Shown: in pieces, positions 36,152 to 44,910 of the stretch | Numbering within the stretch: the first letter of the stretch is position 1 | Layout of the letters: each line of letters begins with the position of its first letter | From: Nonomuraea angiospora | GTDB lineage: Bacteria > Actinomycetota > Actinomycetes > Streptosporangiales > Streptosporangiaceae | Length of the DNA: 64,000 nucleotides | Direction: 5' to 3' | Assembly (NCBI RefSeq): GCF_014873145.1 | Contig: NZ_JADBEK010000001.1 | Span: forward strand, 2,480,001 to 2,544,000 | Notes under the pieces: model-generated | What the model was told of the DNA's origin: nothing | Seen by the model: only the letters and a program-made list of their open reading frames with translations | Databases searched by the model: none | Translations under genes and position numbers: made by a program

Positions 36152-36829
36152 ATGATCATCTGGGTCGCCTCGTTCCCTCGATCAGGCAACACCTTCCTCC
36201 GCATCATCCTGAAGCAGCTGTACGGCGTGCGCACCTCCACCGTCTACGACGTCGATGGCGTGGCCGCGCGGCTCGGCCCTGACCTGATCGGCTTCGAGGA
36301 GCGTCCCTCCTCCATCGAGGAGATGCGCGCTTCCGAGAAGCTGCATTTCGTCAAGACGCACCGGCAGCGTGCCAGGGAAGAGGATCGGGCGATCTGTCTC
36401 GTCCGAGACGGCCGCGACTCCATAACCTCATGGGCGCACCTGACCAGCGCGCCTGATTTCGAGGCCGAGATCCGCGCGATAATCAACCGTCGTGACGATG
36501 TAGGAACGGGCAGCTGGGGTCAGAACGTACTGAGCTGGCTACGTCCGCCCGCGCCCCATCGCGTGATGCTCCGCTACGAGGAGCTGATCCGCCGGCCGCG
36601 ACGGACCGTCGAGACGGTGCTGGCCACGCTGGCGCCGGCCCTGCGGCCACTGCCTGATGCCCGCATCCCTACCTTCGCAGAGCTCCACCAGGTCGATGGC
36701 GGATTCTTCCGGAGAGGACACCCGGGCACACACTCGGACGAGCTGCCAGAGGAGCTGCACCAGCTCTTCTGGTCCCGCCCCGACAACGTCGCGGCCATGG
36801 AGCTGCTTGGGTATTCACGCGATGCGTGA
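36152..36829 (+). CDS. Sulfotransferase-domain protein
   Basis: The 225-aa protein begins MIIWVASFPRSGNTFLRIIL, where PRSGNT is the 5'-phosphosulfate-binding loop for PAPS. HFVKTHRQR follows, then CLVRDGRDSITSWAHL, the 3'-phosphate-binding region. The C-terminus ends WSRPDNVAAMELLGYS. It transfers sulfate from PAPS to an unknown small molecule or sugar. It is short compared with full sulfotransferases (about 270-300 aa). An alternative ATG at 36125 would add nine residues. Confidence 0.82.
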   Translation: MIIWVASFPRSGNTFLRIILKQLYGVRTSTVYDVDGVAARLGPDLIGFEERPSSIEEMRASEKLHFVKTHRQRAREEDRAICLVRDGRDSITSWAHLTSAPDFEAEIRAIINRRDDVGTGSWGQNVLSWLRPPAPHRVMLRYEELIRRPRRTVETVLATLAPALRPLPDARIPTFAELHQVDGGFFRRGHPGTHSDELPEELHQLFWSRPDNVAAMELLGYSRDA

Positions 36830-37119
36830 AGGTTAGGTCCGCTCTCGCATTTCCGGTCCAGGGAATCTACGCATCTCGAGGATGCCGTCGATGAAGTCGT
36901 TCACGGCACCCGGTGCATAGAGGCGCCGAAGCCTCATGGAAGCGTCCTCTGGCTGCGACTCAGATCACCAGCAAAGCGCCGCCAACGCCGGACGGCATTC
37001 GCCCGCTTCCCGCCTACATGGACCATCCGCTTTCAGCCTTTGATGTGGCTTCGCACACCCTCTGCGGGCGGGAAATCAGGCGTGGTGGCCCACTGCCGTC
37101 GTCTCCAACGGTGCCTGAT

Positions 37120-37244
37120 CGAGGCCGGTTCCGCAGGAGGCGCTCACCGGCCTCTTCACCGACGAACACGGCTTCCTCTGCCAGAGGATGACCGACCGCA
37201 TCGACGACCTGCCCGCTCGGATCGAGGCCATAGTAGGTGAATGA
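37120..37244 (+). pseudogene. Possible IS110-type transposase fragment
   Basis: About 35 codons read EALTGLFTDEHGFLCQRMTD and DRIDDLPARIEAIVGE before a stop. This resembles the helical linker between the DEDD and transposase_20 domains of IS110-family enzymes. The flanking sequence has stops in all frames. The assignment rests on a short match and is tentative. Confidence 0.3.
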
Positions 37245-37288
37245 CCGGGGCTTGCGTGCAGGCCCGCGACGAGGACGGGGAGCTGAGC

Positions 37289-37665
37289 TGTTACGAGGAT
37301 GCTCTCGTGGGGCGGCCATGTGACTGCGGCCGCGACGAGCGGGTGCGTCGGCGGTGTTGATCGGACCGGCTCATCCTGGGAGCTTCCGCCAAATCTTCTG
37401 CCAGGACCTCTGCAGAAGGTGGAGGGCCGTCAGCAGCCGGGAGCGTCCCGTCCATCCAGCGCGACTCAGCGTCAGTCTCGGCGCAGTCGCGACATAACCG
37501 TTCTGGAAGGTCGTCCCACTTCCATCCAGCGCTGTCGCGGTAGTAGTAGTCGAAATCGGCCCTGGTTTCTTCTACATCAAACGTCTCGCCGCACCTGGGG
37601 CAGTCCTCTTCGCCGTTCGTAGGCGAGGGGCCGAGACATTTAGGGCCGTTCTCGAACTACTGCAG
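37289..37665 (-). pseudogene. Zinc-ribbon protein fragment without start codon
   Basis: An open frame of about 125 codons begins right after an in-frame TAG. It reads NGPKCLGPSPTNGEEDCPRC, then GETFDVEETRADFDYYYRDS and WDDLPERLCRDCAETDAES, and ends in a basic tail. CPRC and CRDC are zinc-ribbon cysteine pairs. A likely earlier pair is broken (GPKC where CPKC would be expected). No ATG, GTG or TTG precedes the ribbon in frame, so the 5' end is lost or mutated. Confidence 0.4.
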
Positions 37666-37782
37666 CCGGGGGGGCGGCGGCGGGCAGGGTGTTCGGGGAC
37701 GTCCCGGCCCGCCGTTTGTCGTTTTGTCAGTTGACCTGCGGAAACATCTCAGATCGACGCAAACAAGATCAACCTTTTGGAC

Positions 37783-37995
37783 CTATCCAGCACCAACGCG
37801 AAGAGCGCGACGAATGCGCAGATTCACCAGCCCCCGGGCAAGCCGGTACTGCTCGGCATGATCTACCGAGTACCGGCAGCCGCCGCACACCGGCCGAGCA
37901 GCCCACACGCCCAGGTTGATCGGGCCGCGCTGAGGAACCCACGCCGACTTGTCCAGCACGCTCGACTTCGACCTGGACACGTAGCTGGCCAACAC
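37783..37995 (-). CDS. Small CxxC protein of unknown function
   Basis: The 70-aa product includes SAWVPQRGPINLGVWAARPV, then CGGCRYSVDHAEQYRLARGL, with one CxxC pair. Codon bias is typical of the genome. The GTG start lies 3 bp after the stop of the upstream small ORF (37999), so the two are probably coupled. I do not recognise a family. Confidence 0.45.
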   Translation of the reverse strand: MLASYVSRSKSSVLDKSAWVPQRGPINLGVWAARPVCGGCRYSVDHAEQYRLARGLVNLRIRRALRVGAG

Positions 37996-37998
37996 CAG

Positions 37999-38214
37999 TC
38001 ACCCGACATCCATCACGCCGCAGATATCGCACCGGTAGAGCGTGCCCTGATCATCCTCGCCGAACTCACTCCATAGATGAGCGTTGCCCGCCAAGTCGTA
38101 CGGGTCGCCCGAGCAGAACTTCCGCGAACCAGCGCCCCGGCTTGCCGCGCCAGCCCGGCGGCCCGCGGACGTGACATGAGGCTTGGCAGGGTTAGGGACA
38201 GCAGGCGAAAGCAT
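37999..38214 (-). CDS. Small zinc-finger-like protein of unknown function
   Basis: The 71-aa product starts MLSPAVPNPAKPHVTSAG and ends HLWSEFGEDDQGTLYRCDIC, GVMDVG, with a CDIC pair near the C-terminus and a Cys at RKFCSGD. GGGAGA lies six bases before the ATG at 38214. It precedes another small CxxC ORF in an apparent operon. Confidence 0.45.
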   Translation of the reverse strand: MLSPAVPNPAKPHVTSAGRRAGAASRGAGSRKFCSGDPYDLAGNAHLWSEFGEDDQGTLYRCDICGVMDVG

Positions 38215-38409
38215 GGCATCTCCCAGGTGAAACGCTTCCCAAGCGGGTGGTGGGCATGTCCCTTTCCCGAAAGAAACCCGCGAAACCGTCAATTGGAGCC
38301 AGTGCTGGTCAACCTCCTCCTGGTACAGGTGGGCTCGCGATCAGCTGACGCGCGGAGCACATGCGGGAGGCGTACGCCGGGCACCTGATGTCGTTTAGGC
38401 GGTCAGGGG

Positions 38410-38470
38410 CTACTTCAAGAGCTGCCTGGCCATGACCAGGCGCTGGATCTGGTTGGTGCCCTCGTAGATC
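38410..38470 (-). pseudogene. 3' stub of an acyl-CoA dehydrogenase gene (copy A)
   Basis: The minus strand encodes QIYEGTNQIQRLVMARQLLK and TAG, the invariant C-terminus of short-chain acyl-CoA dehydrogenases including the FAD-contact and catalytic-Glu region. Only about 20 codons are left. At 38470 it meets the middle of an alpha-galactosidase gene on the other strand. The same tail occurs at 56864 and, in the complete gene, at 62646. Confidence 0.85.
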
Positions 38471-39809
38471 TGAGCTTCCTCGTCTACTCCATCTGCGAGC
38501 AGGGCAGGTCCGCGCCGTGGATCTGGGCGGGCGATGTCGGCCACCTGTGGCGGACCACCGTTGACATCCGGGACATCTGGCCCGAGGTCGCCGCGATCTT
38601 CCGTTCGACAGTCGCGCTCGCAGAGCACGCCGGCCCCGGCGCCTGGAACGACCCCGACATGCTCGAGGTGGCCAGCAAGGCGACCCTTGAGATCCTGACC
38701 AACCGCGACCTGATCGCGATCGATCAGGATCCGCTCGGCAAACCGGCGCGGGTGCTTTCGCACGTCGGCAAGCAGTGGATTCTGGTGAAAGACCTCGCCG
38801 GCGGCGACAAGGCCGTGTTGTTCTTCAACGAGGACATGGGGCCGGTGACGCAGCGCGTCTCGTTGCGATCGCTCGGCATCGGCGGCCGCGGTTCCTACGT
38901 GGTCAAGGATCTCTGGTCGCACAAGAGATCGCAGGTGCACGACCGGCTCACCGCCTTCGTCGAGGGTCACGGGACGGCGATCTACCGGGTCTCCCGACCC
39001 CGCGACATCCCGAGCCTGAAGCAGTCTCACGTCGCGGCGACGAACTCGGTCACCGACACCTACGTCGAGCCGGGCAAGTCGACGACCATCACTGGCAACC
39101 TGGTGAACGACGGCACGCGATCCATCAACCACGTTGCGCTCACTCTCAGCGTCCCCCCCGCTGGAAGGTGGAGCAGGTCAAGGGCCCGAGGTCGAGCGTG
39201 CCCGGCGGCGCAAGCACGAGCGCGTCCTGGGAGCTGACCGTGCCACCCGGCGCATCAGTGAAGGCGTACTCGGTCGAGGTCTCCGGCAGCTACCAGGTCG
39301 GCGGGCACCGGGAACGGAGGAGCAGCGAGAGACCGATCGTCGTCCCGCCCGCGCCGCCCACGGCGACGAGTTGGCTCAGCGACCTGCCGCGGACGTCGGC
39401 GGTCGGCAAGGCCTACAAGGACCAACAGCTCATCCCGAAGTACACCCCTGGCAGCGGCCTGTCCTACGAATACAAACCGATCACGATGCGCGGCGTGACC
39501 TACGCCAAGGGCGTCGGCACCATATCGGGATCGAGCTTGATCTACTACCTCGGCGGGCGCTGCTCGAAGCTGACCGCGATCGTCGGTGTAGATGACAACG
39601 CCTTCTCGTACGGGCTGCCCACGCCCTCGCTACCGATTCGGATCGTCGTCGATGGCAAGACGGTGTTCGATCAAAGGGTCGCCCAGGGTTCGCCGGTCGT
39701 GATCGACGAGGACCTCAGCACCGCCAAGGCCGTGGAGCTGGAGGCGGAGTTGGAGATGATCTCCAACCTCTCTGTCGACTGGGCGAACGCTCGGGTGGTC
39801 TGCTCTTAG
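38471..39809 (+). pseudogene. Broken GH27 alpha-galactosidase with NPCBM domain
   Basis: The frame starts in the catalytic domain at SFLVYSICEQGRSAPWIWAG, then DVGHLWRTTVDIRDIWPEVA and PGAWNDPDMLEV. The usual 35-residue stretch after DPDMLEV, which leads to the active-site wall, is deleted and the text jumps to ATLEILTNRDLIAIDQDPLG. A frameshift near 39165 separates the beta-sandwich domain from a C-terminal NPCBM carbohydrate-binding domain (MRGVTYAKGVGTISGSSLIY, YLGGRCSKLTAIVGVDD). The nucleophile-bearing N-terminal half is absent. It was a secreted alpha-galactoside-degrading enzyme. Confidence 0.85.
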
Positions 39810-39817
39810 AGGCCAAA

Positions 39818-39854
39818 GGATCGCCGCGGACCGATGACCGGCCCGCGGCGATCC
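39818..39854 (+). terminator. Hairpin terminator after the GH27 pseudogene
   Basis: Twelve-bp arms GGATCGCCGCGG and CCGCGGCGATCC enclose a 13-base loop, starting 8 bp after the stop codon. Confidence 0.65.
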
Positions 39855-40121
39855 TGGGTTCCGCCCCGTGGCTGACGGCCCCGTACCGAGCTCTGCAGAC
39901 AGGCGATCACCGCCACGAGCGCTCACCGACCGGATAACCGCGCTGCGCCGCATCTCCCACACCCGCTGCTGTCCCAACTCCGCCAACAGCGTTGGCGGGC
40001 ACCGCTGCGCTGCCGGCATGTAAGCCCTCCGAGGGCTTGCTGCAGCCGGTTGCCAGCGAGTTCGTCATCGGCTCCAACGTCAGGCTGCTGGATCATCGAC
40101 CGTACGTTGCTTGGTGAGGCG

Positions 40122-40805
40122 TCAGGTGTTGGTCCACGAATGCGAGGCGGTGAGGACGAGTGTCGCGGTGAGGCCGGCGACGGCGAGAGTCAGCAGCAGG
40201 ATGACGACTCGGGCGGTACGCCCGGATAGGGGCGTTGTTTCGCGACCGATGCCGACGATGCGGAGTGCGGGCAGAATTCGGCTGAGCGTGTGCAACCCGG
40301 TCGTTATGACCCAGGCAGCGGTGGCGATCTTGTGGAATGTCACCAGGCTCGTGGTGTCAGGGCCTGCGGCGACGAGGGCGAGTCCGGTGCCGAGCAGCGC
40401 CAGGGTGGACACGACGACCAAGGGGCCGAGGACGCGCAGAAGCATCGGTGGCGGGCCGGCCTGCCGGTAGGCGGGTCGATGGGTGTAATAGCGCAAGACA
40501 CGCCAGCCGGTGGTCACGGTCTTGAGGAGTGCCGGTGGCACCAGCAGCGTTCCGATCGTAATATGCCAGCTGATGAAGCCCTCGAGATCGAGCATGGTGC
40601 CGATCTCGGCGAGAAACAACACCAGCAGCACCAGCCCGGTCCATGCGGTCAGGCGGGCGTTGCCGGCCGGGCCGCCGGTGCGCGGTGCGACCGGGTCGAC
40701 CCGGTGGCGGCGCCCGGTCGCCTCGGCCAGGGTCTGGCCCGCCCACCGTCGCCACCGCGCTCCTGGCGCGGCGTCCGGTGTCCCGTCGTCACCGCCGATC
40801 GTCAT
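40122..40805 (-). CDS. DUF4405-like membrane cytochrome b
   Basis: The 227-aa protein has a charged N-terminus and about four membrane helices: LTAWTGLVLLVLFLAEIGTM, FISWHITIGTLLVPPALLKT, LLRVLGPLVVVSTLALLGTG and TAWVITTGLHTLSRILPAL-type segments, with a final helix. His residues in WHITIG, TFHKIA and GLHTL are spaced for bis-His haem b ligation, as in DUF4405/cytochrome b561-like proteins. The start overlaps the stop of the HMG-CoA-lyase-like gene by 4 bp, so it is the last gene of that operon. Confidence 0.65.
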   Translation of the reverse strand: MTIGGDDGTPDAAPGARWRRWAGQTLAEATGRRHRVDPVAPRTGGPAGNARLTAWTGLVLLVLFLAEIGTMLDLEGFISWHITIGTLLVPPALLKTVTTGWRVLRYYTHRPAYRQAGPPPMLLRVLGPLVVVSTLALLGTGLALVAAGPDTTSLVTFHKIATAAWVITTGLHTLSRILPALRIVGIGRETTPLSGRTARVVILLLTLAVAGLTATLVLTASHSWTNT

Positions 40806-41818
40806 GGCGAAAGGGTCGACAGAGCGCGGGGAGGCTCGGCCGCGGTCGACCCCTGCCTCACCCACTCGAAGACCGTGGCCTCCGAACGTGCGCCGGCGAG
40901 CGTGCGGGACCGGTTGGGTTCGCCGAGTTCGGCCAGCAGATGCTCGGAAAGATCGGCCAGCGTCGCCAAGCTCGCCGGGGTGAACCAATCGGGTCGGGTC
41001 GCGAACAGCAGATCTTCGCTGGCGGTGTTGCCGCTGGCGCTGGGCGCGAACGGGCAGCCCCCCAGGCCGCCGAGCGTGCCGTCGATCACGCTCGCCCCCG
41101 CGGCGAGGGCGGCGAGCGAGTTCGCCACCCCCATTCCCCAGGTGTCGTGACCGTGAAAGACGATGCGGCGCCACGCAGATGCGTCGCGCACCGCCGCGAC
41201 GAGCGCGCTCACCTGCGCGGGATGCGCCTGTCCGAGGGTGTCGGCGAGCACGATGTCTGCCGCGCCCTGCGCACGCGGATCGTTCGCGATCTCCAGCACC
41301 CGCCGCGGATCCACCGCACCCTCGAACGGGCAGGTGAACGCGGTAACCAGGCACAGCTGAATCGAGCCGCCGGTGTCGCAGGCCAGGCGGACGGCCGCCG
41401 GCATGGCCGACAAGCTGTCCTCGGTACTGCGACCGATGTTGGCCTTGTTGTGCGAATCCGAGACCGACAAGCAGTACTGGAAGTTGCGTACGCCGGCGGC
41501 TGCTGCTTTCTCCACGTGCCGCGGTGTGGCCACCCAGAGCCAACACCGTTGCAGCTCTGCGGGTGTCAGTGCGGCGACCAGCTCCATCGTGCCGGCCATC
41601 GGCGGGACCAGGTCAGGCCGGGCCATCGAACCGATCTCCAGCGCCGGGACCCCCAATTGCAGGAGGGTGCGGGCGATTTCGAGCTTGCGTTCGGTGGGCA
41701 GCACATTGCCGGTCAGCTGCAGACCATCGCGCAGGGTGACATCGCGCAGGGTGACATCGCGCAGGATTATCGCCGAGCCGTCGTGCGCTGGTGGGTCGGA
41801 TTGGCGGGAAGCGTTCAT
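40802..41818 (-). CDS. HMG-CoA lyase-like (DRE-TIM) enzyme
   Basis: The 338-aa TIM-barrel protein has the DRE-TIM metal/substrate motif LRDGLQL. The next landmarks are CLSVSDSHNKANIGRS, VLADTLGQAHP, VFHGHDTWGMGVAN (metal His pair) and GTLGGLGGCPFAPSASGN, whose Cys is the HMG-CoA-lyase catalytic cysteine. The N-terminus contains a 15-bp duplication, RDVTLRDVTLRDGL, absent from the family. Given the neighbouring CoA-transferase remnant it may cleave a citramalyl-CoA-type thioester to acetyl-CoA and pyruvate (inference). ATG 41818 has GGAGCGAG; ATG 41878, coupled to the upstream stop, is an alternative. Confidence 0.85.
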   Translation of the reverse strand: MNASRQSDPPAHDGSAIILRDVTLRDVTLRDGLQLTGNVLPTERKLEIARTLLQLGVPALEIGSMARPDLVPPMAGTMELVAALTPAELQRCWLWVATPRHVEKAAAAGVRNFQYCLSVSDSHNKANIGRSTEDSLSAMPAAVRLACDTGGSIQLCLVTAFTCPFEGAVDPRRVLEIANDPRAQGAADIVLADTLGQAHPAQVSALVAAVRDASAWRRIVFHGHDTWGMGVANSLAALAAGASVIDGTLGGLGGCPFAPSASGNTASEDLLFATRPDWFTPASLATLADLSEHLLAELGEPNRSRTLAGARSEATVFEWVRQGSTAAEPPRALSTLSP

Positions 41819-41877
41819 TTCTCGCTCCGGGATCATGTGGCGCAACGTCTTGTCGAAGCCCGATTGCGCCCCGGTCA

Positions 41878-42430
41878 TTATTGGTTTTCGCGGAGATAGC
41901 GTCGCCGGATCTCGTCGGTATGCGCTCCCAGATCCGGTCCGATCGAGCCGCACGGTACGCCGGCCTCGCCGAGGATCTCGAGGACCTCATCACGCGGTCG
42001 CCTCGCGGTCCATGCGCCCATCGCGTCGTCGAGCGCTTCGCGCCGGGCTCAGCGACCATCGTTGGTAGCCAATTCGGGATCCGCAGCCAGATCCGGACGG
42101 TCGATGACGGTCATGTACCGCTGGAAGATGGCGTCGGAATTGCCGCGATGACAACCGATTTGGCGTCCGCGCACAGGTAGGCGTTGGACGGCGCGATACC
42201 CTCCATGCGTCCACCGGTGCGGTGTCGTTGGACTCCGTGGGCCAGGTAGTCGGGAACCAGCGACTCCATCATCGAGTAGATCGATTCGTTCAGTGCGACA
42301 TCGATGATCCGATCTTGCAAAGGAATTGACTTGCCGGGGTGTCGTTGCCGATCAAGAAGCGCCATCACCGCGCCGAACGCGCCGTAGAGCCCAGCGATCG
42401 AGTCACCGATCGACACCCCCACTCGCGTCA
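41878..42430 (-). pseudogene. CaiB/BaiF family III CoA-transferase, 5' part lost and frameshifted
   Basis: The remnant reads RVGVSIGDSIAGLYGAFGAV, then ALNESIYSMMESLVPDYLAH and NAYLCADAKSVVIAA. After a frameshift near 42140 it continues AIFQRYMTVIDRPDLAADPE and, after further loss near 42050, ALDDAMGAWTARRPRDEVLE, ending at TAA 41878. These are the central and C-terminal parts of a CaiB-type CoA-transferase. The N-terminal half with the catalytic Asp is missing, replaced in frame by gentisate dioxygenase codons. Confidence 0.75.
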
Positions 42431-43094
42431 GGGGCGAGGACGGGCCATCGAACGCCGGCGTCTGGTTCCCGACCGGCACCAAGCCCGCGCTCTGCCCGTA
42501 GAACATCTCCGACGCCGAGCGCGCTGGACACTGCTGCGCGGGGTTGCCGGGGCGCTGTTCGAAAAATAGTGCCTCGAGACCGATCACCAGCGGCAAGTCC
42601 AGCACATCAAGCCAGACCATCGGCTCGTCGCCCGGATTGTGATGCTCGTGCACGGTCCATCCCGGCGTGAGCACCAGGTCGCCGGGCGTCATCGGAATGG
42701 AGTCGCCATCGACCACGGTGTAGGCGCCACGGCCGCCGAGAATGAACCGCAGGGCCGCTGCGGTGTGGCGGTGGGGCGGCGCCAGCTCACCGGGCAGGAG
42801 GAATTGCACCCCAGCCCACAACGACGGCGCGATGAAGGGCGCACCGCCCAGACCGGGGTTGGCCAACCCGATGACCCTGCGGTCGCCTCCCCGCTCGATC
42901 GGGACGAGGTCCCCGGCGCGGCCGGCCAGCTCGTGGAGGTCGGCGGCCCGCCATCGATGCGGGACAGCGGCGGCCTTGGGTTCGGAGGTAAACATTTCGC
43001 CCAGCTCCCACAACGGCCGCAGATCCTTGGCTGCCAGGTCGCCGTAGTAGCTGTCGAGCTCGGGGTCCGGGGAGGTGTAACGCTTCGTCGTCAT
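42431..43094 (-). pseudogene. Gentisate 1,2-dioxygenase-like gene, C-terminal cupin lost
   Basis: The frame starts MTTKRYTSPDPELDSYYGDL and keeps the N-terminal cupin: VIGLANPGLGGAPFIAPSLW, LLPGELAPPHRHTAAALRFI (two iron-ligand His) and VLTPGWTVHEHHNPGDEPMV. After LEALFFEQRPGNP and a short linker, the product runs in frame into a CoA-transferase. The whole chimeric ORF ends at 42111 (327 aa). Gentisate dioxygenase cleaves gentisate to maleylpyruvate. Loss of the second cupin and the trimer interface probably inactivates it, though an active shortened enzyme cannot be excluded. Confidence 0.8.
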
Positions 43095-43128
43095 GCTGTC
43101 GGTCACTCCGATCGTGAGGTGCTGGACG

Positions 43129-44115
43129 CTAGCCGAGATGGGCGGTGAGGCGCTCCCAGTTGCCGTGTGCGATAGCTTCACGCTCGGCCGCGGTGAGGGC
43201 CGCGTCGTCGAGGAAGTCGTGGGCGTTGCCGGCATCGATGAAGGGGTAGTCGGTGGCGTAGAGGATGCGGTCGATGCCGACCACCTCCTTGGTCCAGTGC
43301 AGGTAGCGTTCGCTGAGGATCCCGCTGCCGGTGTAGGAGACGTTGCGCGCGAAGTAGTCGCCGATCGGCCGCTGCAGGGACAGTCCGGTCCAGGACTGGG
43401 TCTGGGTGATCCGGTCGAGGTAGAACAGCACGACCTCACCCCAGTGCCCGGTGATGATCTGCAGGGTCGGGAACCGGTCGAAAGTCCCCGCCAGCACCAG
43501 CCGCAGCAGCTGCAGTCCGGTCTCGTAGTGCCATCCGACCATGGGACCTGCGAAGACTTTGTCGGCGACGGTCCCCAAATGCGAATAGTAGGCGTCACGG
43601 ACAGGCGTGTCGGGGAACTGGGGGTGCAGGTAGATCGGGCAACGTAGCTCCGCGGCCGCCTCCCAGATCGGTGTCATGTCGGGATGGTCGAGGTTCCTCG
43701 ACCCGGTCCGGCCATGGATCATGGCGCCCTTGAGGCCGAGGCCGGTGACCGCCCGCCGCAGTTCCTCAGCGGCCGCATGGGGGTCCGGGGTGGGCAGTGT
43801 CGCGAATCCCTCGAAGCGGCCGGGATGGGCGCGGACGGCTGCGGCGATAGCGTCGTTGGCCTCCCGCGCGAGCGGGACCGCCCTTGCCGCGCCGAGGCTC
43901 TGGACCCCGGGCGGTGTCACCGACAGCACCTGAACGTCGATGCCCTGGTCGTCCATGTCCGCCAGCCGGGCCTGACCCAGGTCGAGAAGCCGGTCGATGA
44001 GGTCCGGGCGGCCCGTGGCGGCCCCATACAACTGCCAGGTTTCCGGCACCGTCCGCCATGCCTCGAAGATCCCCGCCGTGACCAGGTGCTCTTCGAGAGC
44101 GGTGATCTTCAGCAT
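43129..44115 (-). CDS. Amidohydrolase-family protein (gamma-resorcylate-decarboxylase-like)
   Basis: The 328-aa TIM-barrel enzyme starts MLKITALEEHLVT, the E-x-H metal motif of the ACMSD/gamma-resorcylate-decarboxylase branch. PIYLHPQFPD holds another metal His, IITGHWGEVV a third, and RILYATDYPFID the final Asp. Such enzymes decarboxylate or hydrate aromatic and ring-cleaved acids. AAGGAGA lies nine bases before the ATG. The gene heads the surviving part of a minus-strand aromatic-acid cluster and is 35 bp upstream of the gentisate dioxygenase. Confidence 0.88.
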   Translation of the reverse strand: MLKITALEEHLVTAGIFEAWRTVPETWQLYGAATGRPDLIDRLLDLGQARLADMDDQGIDVQVLSVTPPGVQSLGAARAVPLAREANDAIAAAVRAHPGRFEGFATLPTPDPHAAAEELRRAVTGLGLKGAMIHGRTGSRNLDHPDMTPIWEAAAELRCPIYLHPQFPDTPVRDAYYSHLGTVADKVFAGPMVGWHYETGLQLLRLVLAGTFDRFPTLQIITGHWGEVVLFYLDRITQTQSWTGLSLQRPIGDYFARNVSYTGSGILSERYLHWTKEVVGIDRILYATDYPFIDAGNAHDFLDDAALTAAEREAIAHGNWERLTAHLG

Positions 44116-44334
44116 GGGCGCTGTCTCCTTCCTTATCCAGCCAGGGCCAGCTGGGCGGTCGGGCCTGACCGGGCCCGGTGTCAGCGTGTTCCGCACGATC
44201 TCATCGCCACGGTGTTCGTCGCCGCGACCAGCTCCCACCTCCATCGACTACAGGTCCTGGGCTCTGGTCGTCTGTGCTGCGTGAGCGCTGACACCCGGCG
44301 TCGTATCGCTGTGTTCACGCGGGTACTCCCGCCT

Positions 44335-44652
44335 TCAGGATTCGCCGGCTCCACCAGGCGCACGCGGCGATGGCGGGTGGGCGCGCGCTACTGCCAGTTC
44401 TTCGGCAACGTCGGTGAGGAACTGGGTGTTCTTGCGCAGACCACCGGTGGTGGCCTCCACCATCGCCATATGCGCCGGCGGCAGGCACGCGCACAGCGCC
44501 GTCATCGCCCGATCGTCACAGTGCAGGCTGATGCCCTGCGGACGACCCTGCACGTCGTCGCGCTCGTACGCCACGACATCGATCCCCGCCTGGCGCAGCC
44601 CCTGTGTCAGGGTCGATCCCCCCATCCCCGCGCCGATTGCGACTACACGCAT
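44335..44652 (-). pseudogene. Truncated FAD-dependent monooxygenase (first 90 residues)
   Basis: The 105-aa frame reads MRVVAIGAGMGGSTLTQGLR, then GRPQGISLHCDDRAMTALCA, the FAD Rossmann motif and first helices of a flavin monooxygenase. It parallels the complete paralogue at 48246-49445 residue by residue up to about position 92. It then degenerates into a short tail. The substrate and GD-motif domains are missing. Its upstream region has the same TTCACC-type operators as the intact copy. Confidence 0.75.
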
Positions 44653-44666
44653 CCTCCAAGCCTTTC

Positions 44667-44715
44667 TTCACCAGTCGATGAAGTACGATAGCACGATAGT
44701 TCACCGCATGGTGGA
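44667..44715. promoter_or_regulatory. Two TTCACC-type operators upstream of the truncated monooxygenase
   Basis: TTCACC-AGTC-GATGAA at 44667-44682 and TTCACC-GCAT-GGTGGA at 44700-44715 share a 6-4-6 architecture with the sites at 49460 and 49496. They probably bind the same TetR protein (49548) and mark a duplicated promoter. Confidence 0.55.
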
Positions 44716-44910
44716 GAAAGGGTGATACGCTCCGAGCATGAGCGACCTCGAAGGTCGTTAGGCGTTGTCAGCAGCAACGCCGATGGGCAATCAGCAGGCC
44801 ACCCTGGTGCTCGTTCCCGAGAGCGGTGCGGTCACCGGCACGTGTAAACCAGCATGGAACGCTCATGTCGCTACCACAGCGGTTCGCCGAGCTCAGTAAG
44901 GGGCGTCATC

